Source: Limnochorda pilosa (GTDB taxonomy: Bacteria > Bacillota > Limnochordia > Limnochordales > Limnochordaceae). From it: a stretch of 64,000 bases of DNA. Both the position numbers and the translations under genes were made by a program. The stretch is from NCBI RefSeq assembly GCF_001544015.1, contig NZ_AP014924.1, forward strand, positions 2,542,001 to 2,606,000, read 5' to 3'. The notes beneath the pieces are model-generated. The model was not told the origin of the DNA and did not search any database. It saw only the letters and a list, made by a program, of their open reading frames with translations. This document shows positions 1 through 8,078 of this stretch, in pieces (positions within the stretch are counted from its first letter, which is position 1; every line of letters starts with the position of its first letter).

Positions 1-604
1 TCGGGTCCCTCCCGCGTGCCCGGTTCCCCGCGCGAGCCGGTGGACCTTGCCACCGGTACGCCCCGGGAACCGGTCCGTTCAACAGCTGCATCGCCCGCTC
101 GACGGTACGATCGATGAGGTCGTTCACGGACTCCGGCCGGGTGTAGAAGGCCGGTACGGGGGGAAGCAGGATCGCCCCGATCTCAGCCAGCCTCTCGAGG
201 ACCTGCAGGTGCCCGAGGTGCAGCGGGCTCTCCCGGACCACCAGGACCAGCGGGCGGCGCTCTTTCAGCGTAACGTCCGCGGCCCGCACCAGCAGGTTGT
301 CGTCCAGCGAGTGCGCGATGGCCGAGGCGCTGCGAATCGAGCACGGGATGACAGCCATCCCGTCCGTGGGGAACGACCCGCTTGCGAGCGGGGCCGTGAT
401 GTCCTGAATCCGATAGGACCTGGAGGCCAGCGCCTGAACCTGCCGGACCGTCCACTCGGTCTCGAGGGGAATCGTCTGCCGTCCCGGCCCGGTGATCACC
501 AGGTGTGTCTCATGGCCCAGCTGACGGGCCCGCTCCAGGAACCGGATCCCGTAGATCACCCCCGAAGCCCCCGAGATCCCGACCACCCAGCGCATGTCGC
601 CCAT
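1..604 (-). CDS. ubiX: UbiX family flavin prenyltransferase (3' end outside window)
   Basis: UbiX enzymes attach a dimethylallyl group to FMN to make the prenylated-FMN cofactor of UbiD-type decarboxylases. The N-terminus reads MGDMRWVVGISGASGVIYG, the family's flavin-binding start. Further on are PCS, then DNLLVRAADVTLKERRPLVL, then LPPVPAFYTRP, all in the expected order. The start at 604 has GGAGG eight bases upstream; a second ATG lies at 595. About 201 codons are visible and the frame is still open at base 1, so only a short C-terminal piece should be missing. It follows the GH88 gene by about 170 bases on the same strand. A UbiD partner would have to lie outside the window. The family call is strong; the pathway is not determined. 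Confidence 0.93.
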   Translation of the reverse strand, partial: MGDMRWVVGISGASGVIYGIRFLERARQLGHETHLVITGPGRQTIPLETEWTVRQVQALASRSYRIQDITAPLASGSFPTDGMAVIPCSIRSASAIAHSLDDNLLVRAADVTLKERRPLVLVVRESPLHLGHLQVLERLAEIGAILLPPVPAFYTRPESVNDLIDRTVERAMQLLNGPVPGAYRWQGPPARAGNRARGRDP

Positions 605-776
605 CCCCCCGGCCTCCGAGGATCGCCCCCGCTCGGCCAACCGATCGCCGGGGTTCTGCGCGGTCGGCCTTCCCCGAGGTCGTCTCTGATGGCTTCCGTA
701 TCCCCGGTCCACCTCCTCCCACCCCCGACGCGGTCATCACGCCTCGGGACGGTTGCGGGACACCGTGCGAGTCACG

Positions 777-2387
777 TCACTCGCCCGGTTCAGGACCGAA
801 GAAAGCATACTCGAACCGGCCCTCGAGCAGGCACCAGAGGTAGAGGGCCAGCTCGCGCGCGTGGTAGTCGCCCCACAGGGACGACTCGCCCGCCGGAATG
901 GCCGAGCCCGCCGGGAGATGGTCCCACCCGCGGGGGCGGTGGTAGATGGAGTGGAGGATGAGCCCCTGGTGGTCGTCGTCGCCGTTTAGGTAGGGCGGCT
1001 GGAACAAGGTGGCTGCGAGGGTCAGACCCGCCTGCCAGTACCGGTGCCCCGCCGAGCCGCGCTCCGGTTCCGTCTCGAACGACGCCTCCGGGCTGGTCTG
1101 GCCCGAATCACCCGCTGGACCTCCGGTCGCGGGGGCGGTGTCTACGCGCTTCTTGGGACCGCCGACACCGGCGAGGTACCGCCCCAGCCGGAGGAACCCC
1201 TGGGCGGCGATGGCCGCCGCCGAGCTGTCCACGGGCTCGTGGCCGTTCCATGGGTCCGAGGCTTCATGGGGGTAGGCAGCGATCCGCGGGACGTTCGGCG
1301 CGCCCGTATCCCAAAGGGGAATTCCATCGCCGAAGCTGTGCTGGAGGTAGTAGTCCGCCGTAACCCTCGCCGCCCGCTCCATCCAGCCGAGGACCGCTGC
1401 TCTGCCCCCGAACGGTGCCAGCCGTTCCTCAGGGAGCCGGGCCAGCCACTGGAGCTCTTCGGCGAAGCCCAGGATAGCCCAGGCCAACCCTCGGGTCCAG
1501 GTGGTGAAAGGCGAGTACCCCTGCTGGGTGGACGGTGCCCGGAAGCTGCCGTCCGCCACGCTGAAGACGGCCTCGTGGCAGACGCGTCCCGGCACGTCCC
1601 ACACGTCCCGCCCCTCGCCGTAGTAGACGTTGTAGCGGGCGGACGTCCAGGCGTGCTGGAGCAGGCGCCCCAGGAGGTCCACCACGCGGTCTCCCTCGTC
1701 GTGGAGTCTTTGCCCCAGAGCGTCGGCCACCGCGAGAGACCGAAGCGAGCGGATGGTGTCGATGAAGAGGGAGTGCGGGCCGTTGAAGGAGTGGATGTAC
1801 CCTGCCCCGCCCCGTTCGAGCCGGTCGTCCTCACCCGCGGGGAAGTCGGACCCGGCCCGGAGGCTCGCTCCCGGCTGTCCCCAACTCGCGGGCGCGTCCG
1901 CCGTCTCGACTGAGAGCGCTCCGGGACCGGGAAGCCGTGTCCAGCGCATGGCCTGCACGGCGCCCGACGCCCTCAGGGCCATCTCGCTTTCCCGCAGGAC
2001 GGCCTCGCGGTCCTCGCCGGCAGGCAGCCTGCCCGCCAACGCCAGCCGGTGGAGCGCTCCGTACGTGGAGATCACGTTGAACCCGTGATCGTGCACGCCC
2101 CGGTGGGTCACGTACGCGGGCATGGAGCGGCGGATGCCGTCGCGAGCCCGGTCGTAGAGGGCCCGTTCACCCGTCGCTTCGAAATGGAGGAGCATGCTCC
2201 CGTAGAGGAAGCCCCGGGTCCAGTCGGTCCAGGCCTTGGGGACGTACCGCCCGGCCACGGTGACCACCGGGCTCGGGCCCCCGTCGTCCCAGCCCGCCAG
2301 ATGGGCCAGGCTGCGGGCGGATCGGTCCCAGAACCGTTGGAGGTCGTCCTTCAGGTCCTGCGTCGACAGGTCCATGCGGATGTGCAC
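777..2387 (-). CDS. GH88-type unsaturated glycuronyl hydrolase-like protein
   Basis: GH88 enzymes hydrate the 4,5-unsaturated uronic acid left by polysaccharide lyases and so release the sugar behind it. Family landmarks are present: HDHGF with the expected catalytic Asp near residue 100, FIDTIRSL with the second Asp near 210, then QQGYSPFTTWTRGLAW, DSSAAAIAA and SLWGDY. The 536-residue length exceeds the usual 370-400 because of an insert near residues 140-195 and a low-complexity insert near 435-475. GTG at 2387 is chosen because AGGAGG lies seven bases upstream; an in-frame ATG lies at 2375. No signal peptide is seen, so it is probably cytoplasmic. It closes a run of SDR, cupin and Gfo/Idh genes. 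Exact substrate unknown. Confidence 0.8.
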   Translation of the reverse strand: MHIRMDLSTQDLKDDLQRFWDRSARSLAHLAGWDDGGPSPVVTVAGRYVPKAWTDWTRGFLYGSMLLHFEATGERALYDRARDGIRRSMPAYVTHRGVHDHGFNVISTYGALHRLALAGRLPAGEDREAVLRESEMALRASGAVQAMRWTRLPGPGALSVETADAPASWGQPGASLRAGSDFPAGEDDRLERGGAGYIHSFNGPHSLFIDTIRSLRSLAVADALGQRLHDEGDRVVDLLGRLLQHAWTSARYNVYYGEGRDVWDVPGRVCHEAVFSVADGSFRAPSTQQGYSPFTTWTRGLAWAILGFAEELQWLARLPEERLAPFGGRAAVLGWMERAARVTADYYLQHSFGDGIPLWDTGAPNVPRIAAYPHEASDPWNGHEPVDSSAAAIAAQGFLRLGRYLAGVGGPKKRVDTAPATGGPAGDSGQTSPEASFETEPERGSAGHRYWQAGLTLAATLFQPPYLNGDDDHQGLILHSIYHRPRGWDHLPAGSAIPAGESSLWGDYHARELALYLWCLLEGRFEYAFFGPEPGE

Positions 2388-2410
2388 GTCGGTCCCTCCT
2401 GGCCGAAACC

Positions 2411-3187
2411 TCACAGCTCGTGCAGGTGGAAGCCTCCGTCCACGTTGATGACCTCGCCCGTCGAGAAGGGGAGGCCTCCCTGGGCGATGGCGACCACGGC
2501 CCTGGCGACGTCGTCCGGTGTCCCCCACCGCCGCATGGGCACCCGGCCCGAGGCGATGATGGGCTCGTAGCGATCCCGCACGCCCTGGGTCATGTCAGTG
2601 GCGATGATGCCGGGTCGCACCTCGTAGACGCCGATCCCTTCCGCGGCCAGGCGCACGGCGTAAAGCCGGGTCATCATGCCCATGCCCGCCTTGCTGATGC
2701 AGTACTCGCCCCGGTTGACCGAGGCCGTGTAGGCCGACATGGACCCGATGTTGACGATGCGGTACGCCCGGTCCGGGTGCTCGGCCCGCTGCTGGAGCAT
2801 CACCCGGGCCACCGCCTGGGTGAGGAAGTACGGCCCCTTGAGATTGGTGGCCAAGACACGGTCGAAGCTCTCCTCAGTGGCCTCCAGGAGGTCGCGGCGC
2901 TGGACGGGTCCCATGCCGGCGTTGTTCACCAGGAGGTCGACGCGGCCGAACCCCTGGAGCACCTCGTCCAGGAACCGGGCCCGATCCTCTCTTAGGGCGA
3001 CATCAGCTTGAAAGGCCCGGACCCGGGCCCCCGCCGGCGCGGCCTCGCACACCTCCCGGGCGGCCGCTTCGTTCCGGGCGAAGCAGAAGGCCACGTCGAA
3101 CCCACGGGCCGCCAGAGCCAGGACGATGCTGCGCCCGATCCCCCGTCCCCCGCCGGTCACCATGGCCACAGGGCGAGATGCCTCCAC
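2411..3187 (-). CDS. SDR family NAD(P)-dependent oxidoreductase
   Basis: Classical short-chain dehydrogenase/reductase of 258 residues. It has the Rossmann glycine motif TGGGRGIG near residue 11, NNAG in the middle, Ser in IGSMSA, the YCISK catalytic Tyr-Lys pair, a PGII segment and a C-terminal INVDGG. It starts at GTG directly after the cupin stop codon and ends 24 bases before the GH88 start, so it is surely co-transcribed with both. Beside a GH88 enzyme a KduD-like role (oxidoreduction of 2-keto-3-deoxy sugar acids) is reasonable, but the family also contains ketoacyl reductases and general sugar dehydrogenases. Substrate is inference. Confidence 0.88.
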   Translation of the reverse strand: MEASRPVAMVTGGGRGIGRSIVLALAARGFDVAFCFARNEAAAREVCEAAPAGARVRAFQADVALREDRARFLDEVLQGFGRVDLLVNNAGMGPVQRRDLLEATEESFDRVLATNLKGPYFLTQAVARVMLQQRAEHPDRAYRIVNIGSMSAYTASVNRGEYCISKAGMGMMTRLYAVRLAAEGIGVYEVRPGIIATDMTQGVRDRYEPIIASGRVPMRRWGTPDDVARAVVAIAQGGLPFSTGEVINVDGGFHLHEL

Positions 3188-3190
3188 CGG

Positions 3191-3565
3191 CTAGAGCTCC
3201 CCCTCCCGCTCCTGGGCCCAGTGGGAGACCACGCCTTTGGGCGCGTAGACGAAGACCATGACCATCTCCGCCTCCCCGGTGTTTCTGAGCTCGTGCGGCT
3301 TCCCCGGCGGCAGGTAGATCGCGGTGACCCCCTCGACGGGCTCCACCTCGTCCCCCACCTGGATCTCGCCGCGCCCTGAGAGCACCAGGTAGACCTCCTC
3401 CTGCTCATGGTCGTGCAGGGGTACCTTGCCCCCCGGGTGGATGGAGACGTACCCTTCCACGAAGTGCTCCGCCTCCAGCGGCCCATTGGGCCCCACCAGG
3501 ACCCGGGTGCGCCGCCCGGCGGGGAACTCCTCGCCCGGTATCTCCTGCAACCGCACCAGGTGCAT
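3191..3565 (-). CDS. Small cupin-domain protein
   Basis: Single-domain cupin of 124 residues. Motif 1 is visible as PGGKVPLHDHEQEEVYLVLSG and motif 2 as LPPGKPHELRNTG, giving the metal ligands His, His, Glu and a second-motif His. Start ATG at 3565 has GAGGAGG eight bases upstream. The stop lies three bases before the SDR start, so translation is probably coupled. Such cupins act as sugar isomerases, small dioxygenases or ligand sensors. In this operon a role in sugar-acid conversion is plausible, but no specific reaction can be read from the sequence. Confidence 0.85.
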   Translation of the reverse strand: MHLVRLQEIPGEEFPAGRRTRVLVGPNGPLEAEHFVEGYVSIHPGGKVPLHDHEQEEVYLVLSGRGEIQVGDEVEPVEGVTAIYLPPGKPHELRNTGEAEMVMVFVYAPKGVVSHWAQEREGEL

Positions 3566-3592
3566 CGCTTGCGCCTCCTCCGTCGGCCGCCA

Positions 3593-4675
3593 TCACCCGA
3601 GGGTGCGGGCGTACGCCTCCTCGATCAGCTCCTGCGTTCGCACCGCGTCGTTCCAGTCGGGGCGGACGGGCTTGCGGGTGGCGATGCCCTCAAGGAACTG
3701 ACGCAGCTGCTCCTGGAAGGGGTTGACCCGCTCCAGGAGGAGCTCGGTCCAGCCCTGCTCGTTGTTCACCTGCTCGATGGTGGGGTCGAAGCGGAAGAGG
3801 GGCGTCTCTTCGGACTTCTGGATCCAGAGACGGTGGAAGTTGAAAAGGAGGCTCCCCTTCTCCCCGTCGATCTGGAAGGTGGGAACGGCCTCGTGCTTCC
3901 GGCGCACCCAGCTCGCGAAGACGTCGGCGATGGCGCCTCCCCGCAGCCGGGCCAGGACCGCCCCCGTGTCCTCCACCTCCACCGGGAATCGCTCGCCCCC
4001 CGGACCCGTCCGCTCGGGGAAGAAGGTGCCGGTGACGGCCGCGATCTGCTCCACGGGCGCGACCCAGTACTCCAGGAGGTCGAAGAAGTGCGCCATCATG
4101 TCGTGGACGATGCCGCCGCCGGCCTCTTCCTTCTGGTAGAACCAGGCCGGGCGGTTGGCCAGGTCGGGGGGGACGAAGTAGCCGAAGACGGCACGTACGT
4201 GGAAGATCCGCCCGAGCTCGCCCCTCTGCAGGATCTCCTTGGCCCGCGCCGGCCCGGCTTGGAAGCGCATGTTCTGGACGATGCCGTGGTGAACCCCGGC
4301 CTGCACCGCCTGGTCGCGCAGCCGCCTCGCCTCATCCAGATGCGCCGTGAGCGGCTTTTCGGTGTAGACGTGCTTGCCGGCCTCGATCGCCGCGCGAAGC
4401 GTGGGGTAGTGAAGGCTATTGACCAGGCAGTTGTCGACCACGTGGACGCCGGGGTCGTTCAGGATCGCATCGTAGTCCATCTGCACCTGCACGTCGGGGA
4501 AGGTGGCTGCGAGCGCCCGGGCCTTCTCCTCGTTCCGGCCGTGGACCACGAGCTTCCCCACCTGGAACGGAGCGTCCTCACGAAACCGGTTGGTCGTGCG
4601 GAGTGCGTCCAGGGCGGCCAGGTGGATCTGGGCCATCCGGCCCGTCGCCAGCACCGCCACGCCGATCTCAGGCAT
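3593..4675 (-). CDS. Gfo/Idh/MocA family oxidoreductase
   Basis: NAD(P)-dependent sugar or inositol dehydrogenase family, 360 residues. An N-terminal Rossmann part begins PEIGVAVLATGRMAQIHLAA. The family Lys motif is seen in YTEKPLTAHLDEARRL. A C-terminal alpha/beta domain follows, with GGGIVHDMMAHFFDLLEY carrying the conserved Asp and His region. ATG at 4675 is preceded by GAGGGG at seven bases. It is the first structural gene behind the divergence-free IclR gene and leads into cupin, SDR and GH88. The operon suggests oxidation or epimerisation of a sugar or uronic acid derivative; substrate not determinable. Confidence 0.9.
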   Translation of the reverse strand: MPEIGVAVLATGRMAQIHLAALDALRTTNRFREDAPFQVGKLVVHGRNEEKARALAATFPDVQVQMDYDAILNDPGVHVVDNCLVNSLHYPTLRAAIEAGKHVYTEKPLTAHLDEARRLRDQAVQAGVHHGIVQNMRFQAGPARAKEILQRGELGRIFHVRAVFGYFVPPDLANRPAWFYQKEEAGGGIVHDMMAHFFDLLEYWVAPVEQIAAVTGTFFPERTGPGGERFPVEVEDTGAVLARLRGGAIADVFASWVRRKHEAVPTFQIDGEKGSLLFNFHRLWIQKSEETPLFRFDPTIEQVNNEQGWTELLLERVNPFQEQLRQFLEGIATRKPVRPDWNDAVRTQELIEEAYARTLG

Positions 4676-4732
4676 GCCGTCACCCCTCGCGTTTATCGTC
4701 GTCCCAGGGTCTCGGCCCCGATGGGCCCCTGC

Positions 4733-5557
4733 TCAGCCCAGGGTGGTACCCTGCGCCTGCCGTGAGGGCTCCGCCAGGTCCGGCCGGTACCCGCACCGCT
4801 CGGAGATGCGGAGGGCGGTCTCCTTCACCCACGGGACCATCTGCTCCAGGTGCTCGGGCGAGGTCCGGAACACAGGCACCGTCACACTGATGGCCGCCTT
4901 CACCCGCCCCGAGAAGTCTCGCACCGGAGCGCCGATGCACGTGATGCCCTCTTCGTGCTCCTCCCGGTCAAAGGCGACCCCTTCCCGGCGCACCTCGTCC
5001 AGGGCCTGTTCCAGCAGCAGGTAGTCGGTCAACGTGTTTTTCGTGTAGGGCTTCATGCCCCAGCGGGCGATGATGCGCCGCCGCTCCGCTGCGGGAAGGT
5101 CGGCCAGGAGCACCTTCCCCACCGCCGTGCAGTGGAGCGGGACCCGCCGCCCGATGCGCGAGTAGAGCCGGATGGCCTGCGCGCCCTCGATCTTGTCCAC
5201 GTAGACAGCCTGCCCCTCGTCCAGGACGCACAGATGGACCGTCTCGTCCGTCCGTTGGGCGAGTTGCTCCAGCAGGGGGCGGGCCCGTACCGGGATCTGG
5301 AGCCGCTCCTGCACGGCGCTCCCCAGCTCCAGGAGCCGCAAGCCAAGGCGGTACCTCTGGGTTTCGGAATCCCGCTCCACCAACCTCAGGTCGGTGAGGG
5401 TCATGAGGATCCGCAGCGCCGTAGGCTTGGTGATCCCCAGCATCTCGGAGATCTCCTTGAGGGTCAGGTCCCGGTCCCCCGCGGCCGCGAGCAGATCCAC
5501 CACCTGGGCCGCCGTCCGCAGCGTGCCGATCCGTTGCGTTCCGCCTGCCTTCCGCAC
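4733..5557 (-). CDS. IclR family transcriptional regulator
   Basis: An N-terminal winged helix-turn-helix (RTAAQVVDLLAAAGDRDLTL, then EISEMLGITKPTALRILMTL) is followed by an IclR effector domain containing VYVDKIEGAQAIRLYSRIGRR, PLHCTAVGKVLLA and FDREEHEEGITCIGAPV. IclR regulators of the KdgR type repress hexuronate and pectin genes, which fits the adjacent GH88 operon. The start is uncertain: GTG at 5557 has AGGAGG 11 bases upstream and gives 274 residues, the usual length. An in-frame ATG at 5665 would add 36 residues with only a weak ribosome binding site. It lies 57 bases upstream of the Gfo/Idh gene on the same strand and probably regulates the whole run. Confidence 0.88.
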   Translation of the reverse strand: MRKAGGTQRIGTLRTAAQVVDLLAAAGDRDLTLKEISEMLGITKPTALRILMTLTDLRLVERDSETQRYRLGLRLLELGSAVQERLQIPVRARPLLEQLAQRTDETVHLCVLDEGQAVYVDKIEGAQAIRLYSRIGRRVPLHCTAVGKVLLADLPAAERRRIIARWGMKPYTKNTLTDYLLLEQALDEVRREGVAFDREEHEEGITCIGAPVRDFSGRVKAAISVTVPVFRTSPEHLEQMVPWVKETALRISERCGYRPDLAEPSRQAQGTTLG

Positions 5558-5946
5558 CGATGCGGTCGCCTCCTGCGTGCGCCATCTCGGGGGACTCTCG
5601 GACGCAAGCCGTTGCAGCAAGGGCTCCGCCCGCCCATCTGCCAGACTCACGTAACCTTGTTTCATCTTTCCACATTGTCTTTTCGCTGCTCGACGGCTGT
5701 TTCCTTCAAGGTCGTCCCGGGTGACGCGCCGCGGCGCCGCACGTCCGGATCCCTGTGGTTCCAGCAGCACGGGGCGCGCAGACCATGAACGTGAAATATC
5801 GTTGCGGGAAGGATGCGGGAGCCTGGTCTCAAGCGCGGTCCTGCCGGGCCTGGCGCAGGCGCCCCGGGCACCGGCACCCAGCCCGGCAGGATGAAAGGCA
5901 AGCGGTATGAAGCGTGGGCGGGTCGAGGCCTTGCCGGCGCCCAAGC
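5558..5946. other. Intergenic region upstream of the IclR gene
   Basis: It holds the leader and probable promoter of the IclR operon. The stretch near 5650-5720 is richer in A+T than its surroundings. The rest, up to the stop of the flavoprotein gene at 5947, shows no convincing gene. No clear -35/-10 pair could be assigned. Confidence 0.4.
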
Positions 5947-7032
5947 TCACCACATGGAACGAATCTCCTTGCGCCCCCGCAGCGAGCGCTCCACGGCCAG
6001 GGCGGCCATCACCCCATCGGCCGCGGCGAAGACGGCCTGGCGCACCCGGTGGCAGGTGAGGTCGCCCACCACGAAGACGCCCGGGATGGAGCTCTCCATC
6101 TCGTCGTTGACCCGCACGCACCCTTCGGGCGTCCGCTCGGGCCCCTGCCCTGCCTGGAAGAAGTCGAGGATCGGCTGGTTGCCCTGCAGGTAGACGAAGG
6201 CACCCTCGACGGGCAGCACATCTTCCCCACCGGGCCCCGCCAGGCGGAGCCCCGTCACCTTGCCGTCGCCCACGATCTCCCGGACCTTGACGCCCTCGCG
6301 CCAGATCACCTTGGGATGGCGGCGGAGCTCCTCCAGCTCCTCCTGGGGCGCCCGCACCCGGCGGCCCCTGGGAATGAAGTAGAGGGGGTCGGCGAAGCGG
6401 GTGAGGAACCGGGCTTCCTCCACCGCCTCCTCGTTGTCGCCGATGACCGCCACGGGCCGGCCCTGGAAGAAGGCGGCGTCGCAGGTGGCACAGTAGCTCA
6501 CGCCCTTGCCCAGGAACTGCTCCTCACCGGCGATGGAGGCCTTGCGGCCCATGGCTCCCGTGGCGACGATGAGCCTGCGAGCCCGGAGGCCCCGCTTGGT
6601 GGTGACCACGTCCATGGGCTCCATCGCCGGGTCCACGGTGAGCACCGTCTCCTGAAGCACCCGGGCGCCGAAGCCCTCGGCCTGCTTCCGCATGATCCCC
6701 AGGAGCTCCACGCCCGAGATGGGCCCCGGCACGCCGGGATAGTTCTCGATTCTTTCCGTGAGCCCCAGCGCGCCGGCGTAGGCCGACTTGTCGATCACCA
6801 CCGTGCGGAGGCCGGCCCGGGCGGTGTAGACGGCAGCCGAGAGACCGGCGGGGCCCCCTCCGATGATGGCCACGTCGACCGGCTCGCTCTCCTCGATGAG
6901 GCCGTCCCCGCCGTCGTCACCGGCCAGCGGGCCGAGGCCGAGGCCGAGATCGAGCGGGGCGACGCCCGCGGGGAGGCCGTCGGGCGCGACGGTCTCCTCC
7001 AACGTCCTGTCGAATCCGTTCTCCGTGCGCAT
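5947..7032 (-). CDS. Thioredoxin-reductase-like FAD/NAD(P) disulfide oxidoreductase
   Basis: Low-molecular-weight thioredoxin reductase fold. An FAD motif VAIIGGGPAGLSAAVYTARA lies near residue 54. A redox-active CATC is at residues 181-184. The NADPH-binding segment AVIGDNEEAVEEA and the C-terminal GVFVVGDL motif follow. At 361 residues it carries an unusual 50-residue acidic, Gly-rich N-terminal extension before the FAD motif. ATG at 7032 has GGAGG at nine bases. It lies 67 bases downstream of the glutaredoxin-like gene on the same strand, so that protein is its likely electron acceptor. A peroxiredoxin or alkyl hydroperoxide reductase role is possible, but the pair is the simplest reading. 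Confidence 0.87.
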   Translation of the reverse strand: MRTENGFDRTLEETVAPDGLPAGVAPLDLGLGLGPLAGDDGGDGLIEESEPVDVAIIGGGPAGLSAAVYTARAGLRTVVIDKSAYAGALGLTERIENYPGVPGPISGVELLGIMRKQAEGFGARVLQETVLTVDPAMEPMDVVTTKRGLRARRLIVATGAMGRKASIAGEEQFLGKGVSYCATCDAAFFQGRPVAVIGDNEEAVEEARFLTRFADPLYFIPRGRRVRAPQEELEELRRHPKVIWREGVKVREIVGDGKVTGLRLAGPGGEDVLPVEGAFVYLQGNQPILDFFQAGQGPERTPEGCVRVNDEMESSIPGVFVVGDLTCHRVRQAVFAAADGVMAALAVERSLRGRKEIRSMW

Positions 7033-7099
7033 GCGTGGCTCCCTCCAGACGGTTTCCGGCGCGCGCTCCAGTCCCCCGCGCCGGCCGGGGTGCCTGACG

Positions 7100-7780
7100 T
7101 CAGGCCTTCACGGCCGCGGCCCGCATGAGGGCGTCCACGAACATCTCCTCGGGGAGGGCGCCCTCGATCTCCTCCACGTCGTTGATCACCGTCTTGGGCA
7201 CGCCGTAGACGTTGTACTTGCCCGCCCAGTCGGGGAACTCGGTGGCTTCCACCATGTCGGCCCGCACCCTGGGGCTCTCGATGGCGAACTGGTGGGCCAG
7301 GCGGACGGCCTTGGGGCAGTAGGGGCACGTGGGCGTCACGAAGACCTGGAAGTGGGCATCGGCCGCCAGGGTCTGAAGGGTCTCCTTGGTCTTGGCCGAA
7401 AGACGCGTCTCACCCTTGGATACGTCCACCAGGTCGTCCATGAGCGAGCGGAACTCATACCCCGCCGGGATCCCGTAGAAGCGGATGCCGTAGTCGGTCT
7501 CCGCGGGGCCCAGCAGCACCGTGGCCGGGATCTCGTGGATACCGTAGGCCTCGAAGAGCTCGTCGTCGGTGCCCTGGCGGAGCACCCGCACCGAGAGCTT
7601 GTCGGAGAGACCGGCCACGGCCTCGATCAGCTCCAGCGTCTCTTTCAGGTAGGGATTCTTCCGCTCGGCCAGCTCGTCCCCCTCGGCCGCGGTGAAGAGG
7701 AGCATCTCCACCGGATTCTCGAGGTTCTCCTCGAAGAAGCTGCGGACGTACTGGGCGTCCTTCTCACTCAGCAGCGACAA
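7100..7780 (-). CDS. Protein disulfide oxidoreductase (tandem thioredoxin-fold, glutaredoxin-like)
   Basis: 226-residue two-domain thioredoxin-fold protein like the PDO proteins of thermophiles. The C-terminal unit has the active site TPTCPYCPKA (Cys152, Cys155) and the cis-Pro segment YGVPKTVIND. The N-terminal unit keeps a cis-Pro-like IPATVLL but has no CXXC where one is usual, so only one active site remains. The start is TTG at 7780, supported by a purine-rich AAGGGGG upstream. It is the first gene of a pair with the thioredoxin-reductase-like flavoprotein. A palindromic site about 110 bases upstream suggests regulation. Confidence 0.82.
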   Translation of the reverse strand: MSLLSEKDAQYVRSFFEENLENPVEMLLFTAAEGDELAERKNPYLKETLELIEAVAGLSDKLSVRVLRQGTDDELFEAYGIHEIPATVLLGPAETDYGIRFYGIPAGYEFRSLMDDLVDVSKGETRLSAKTKETLQTLAADAHFQVFVTPTCPYCPKAVRLAHQFAIESPRVRADMVEATEFPDWAGKYNVYGVPKTVINDVEEIEGALPEEMFVDALMRAAAVKA

Positions 7781-8078
7781 TCTCGCGTTCCCCCTTGGTC
7801 TCTGCGCCCGCCTCGGGCGCCTGCCGGATACGCTCGGGCGCCGGCGTGTGTTACCGATGTGTTACGGGGCGCTATCGATGTTCTACCCATACCCCTATTA
7901 GGTATATACACGTTGGGCGCGCCTTCGTCAAGGGGTAACCTGGCCGTCGGCCGGTTCGGGCATGCACCGGACCCGGTGCCGGACGGTGACCCGGGGGTAG
8001 GTGTGAGGGGCGATCCCCCGGGGCATGGCGCGCCGGGGGCGTGCCATGCGCGGCTCGGGATCGCGTTGCGGCCTGCGT
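7781..8078. other. Intergenic region upstream of the PDO/flavoprotein pair
   Basis: About 300 bases between the DsbA-like gene's stop and the PDO start. It contains an A+T-rich patch near 7850-7910 with a palindrome (listed separately) that probably marks the promoter of the PDO operon. No further gene is seen. Confidence 0.5.
7889..7905. promoter_or_regulatory. CsoR/CstR-like operator candidate
   Basis: The 17-base site ATACCCCTATTAGGTAT has arms ATACC and GGTAT. It resembles operators of the CsoR/CstR repressor family, of the form ATACCCCTATAGGGTAT, with 15 of 17 positions the same as that form. It lies in an A+T-rich patch upstream of the disulfide oxidoreductase gene. No CsoR-family gene is in the window. 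Confidence 0.45.
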
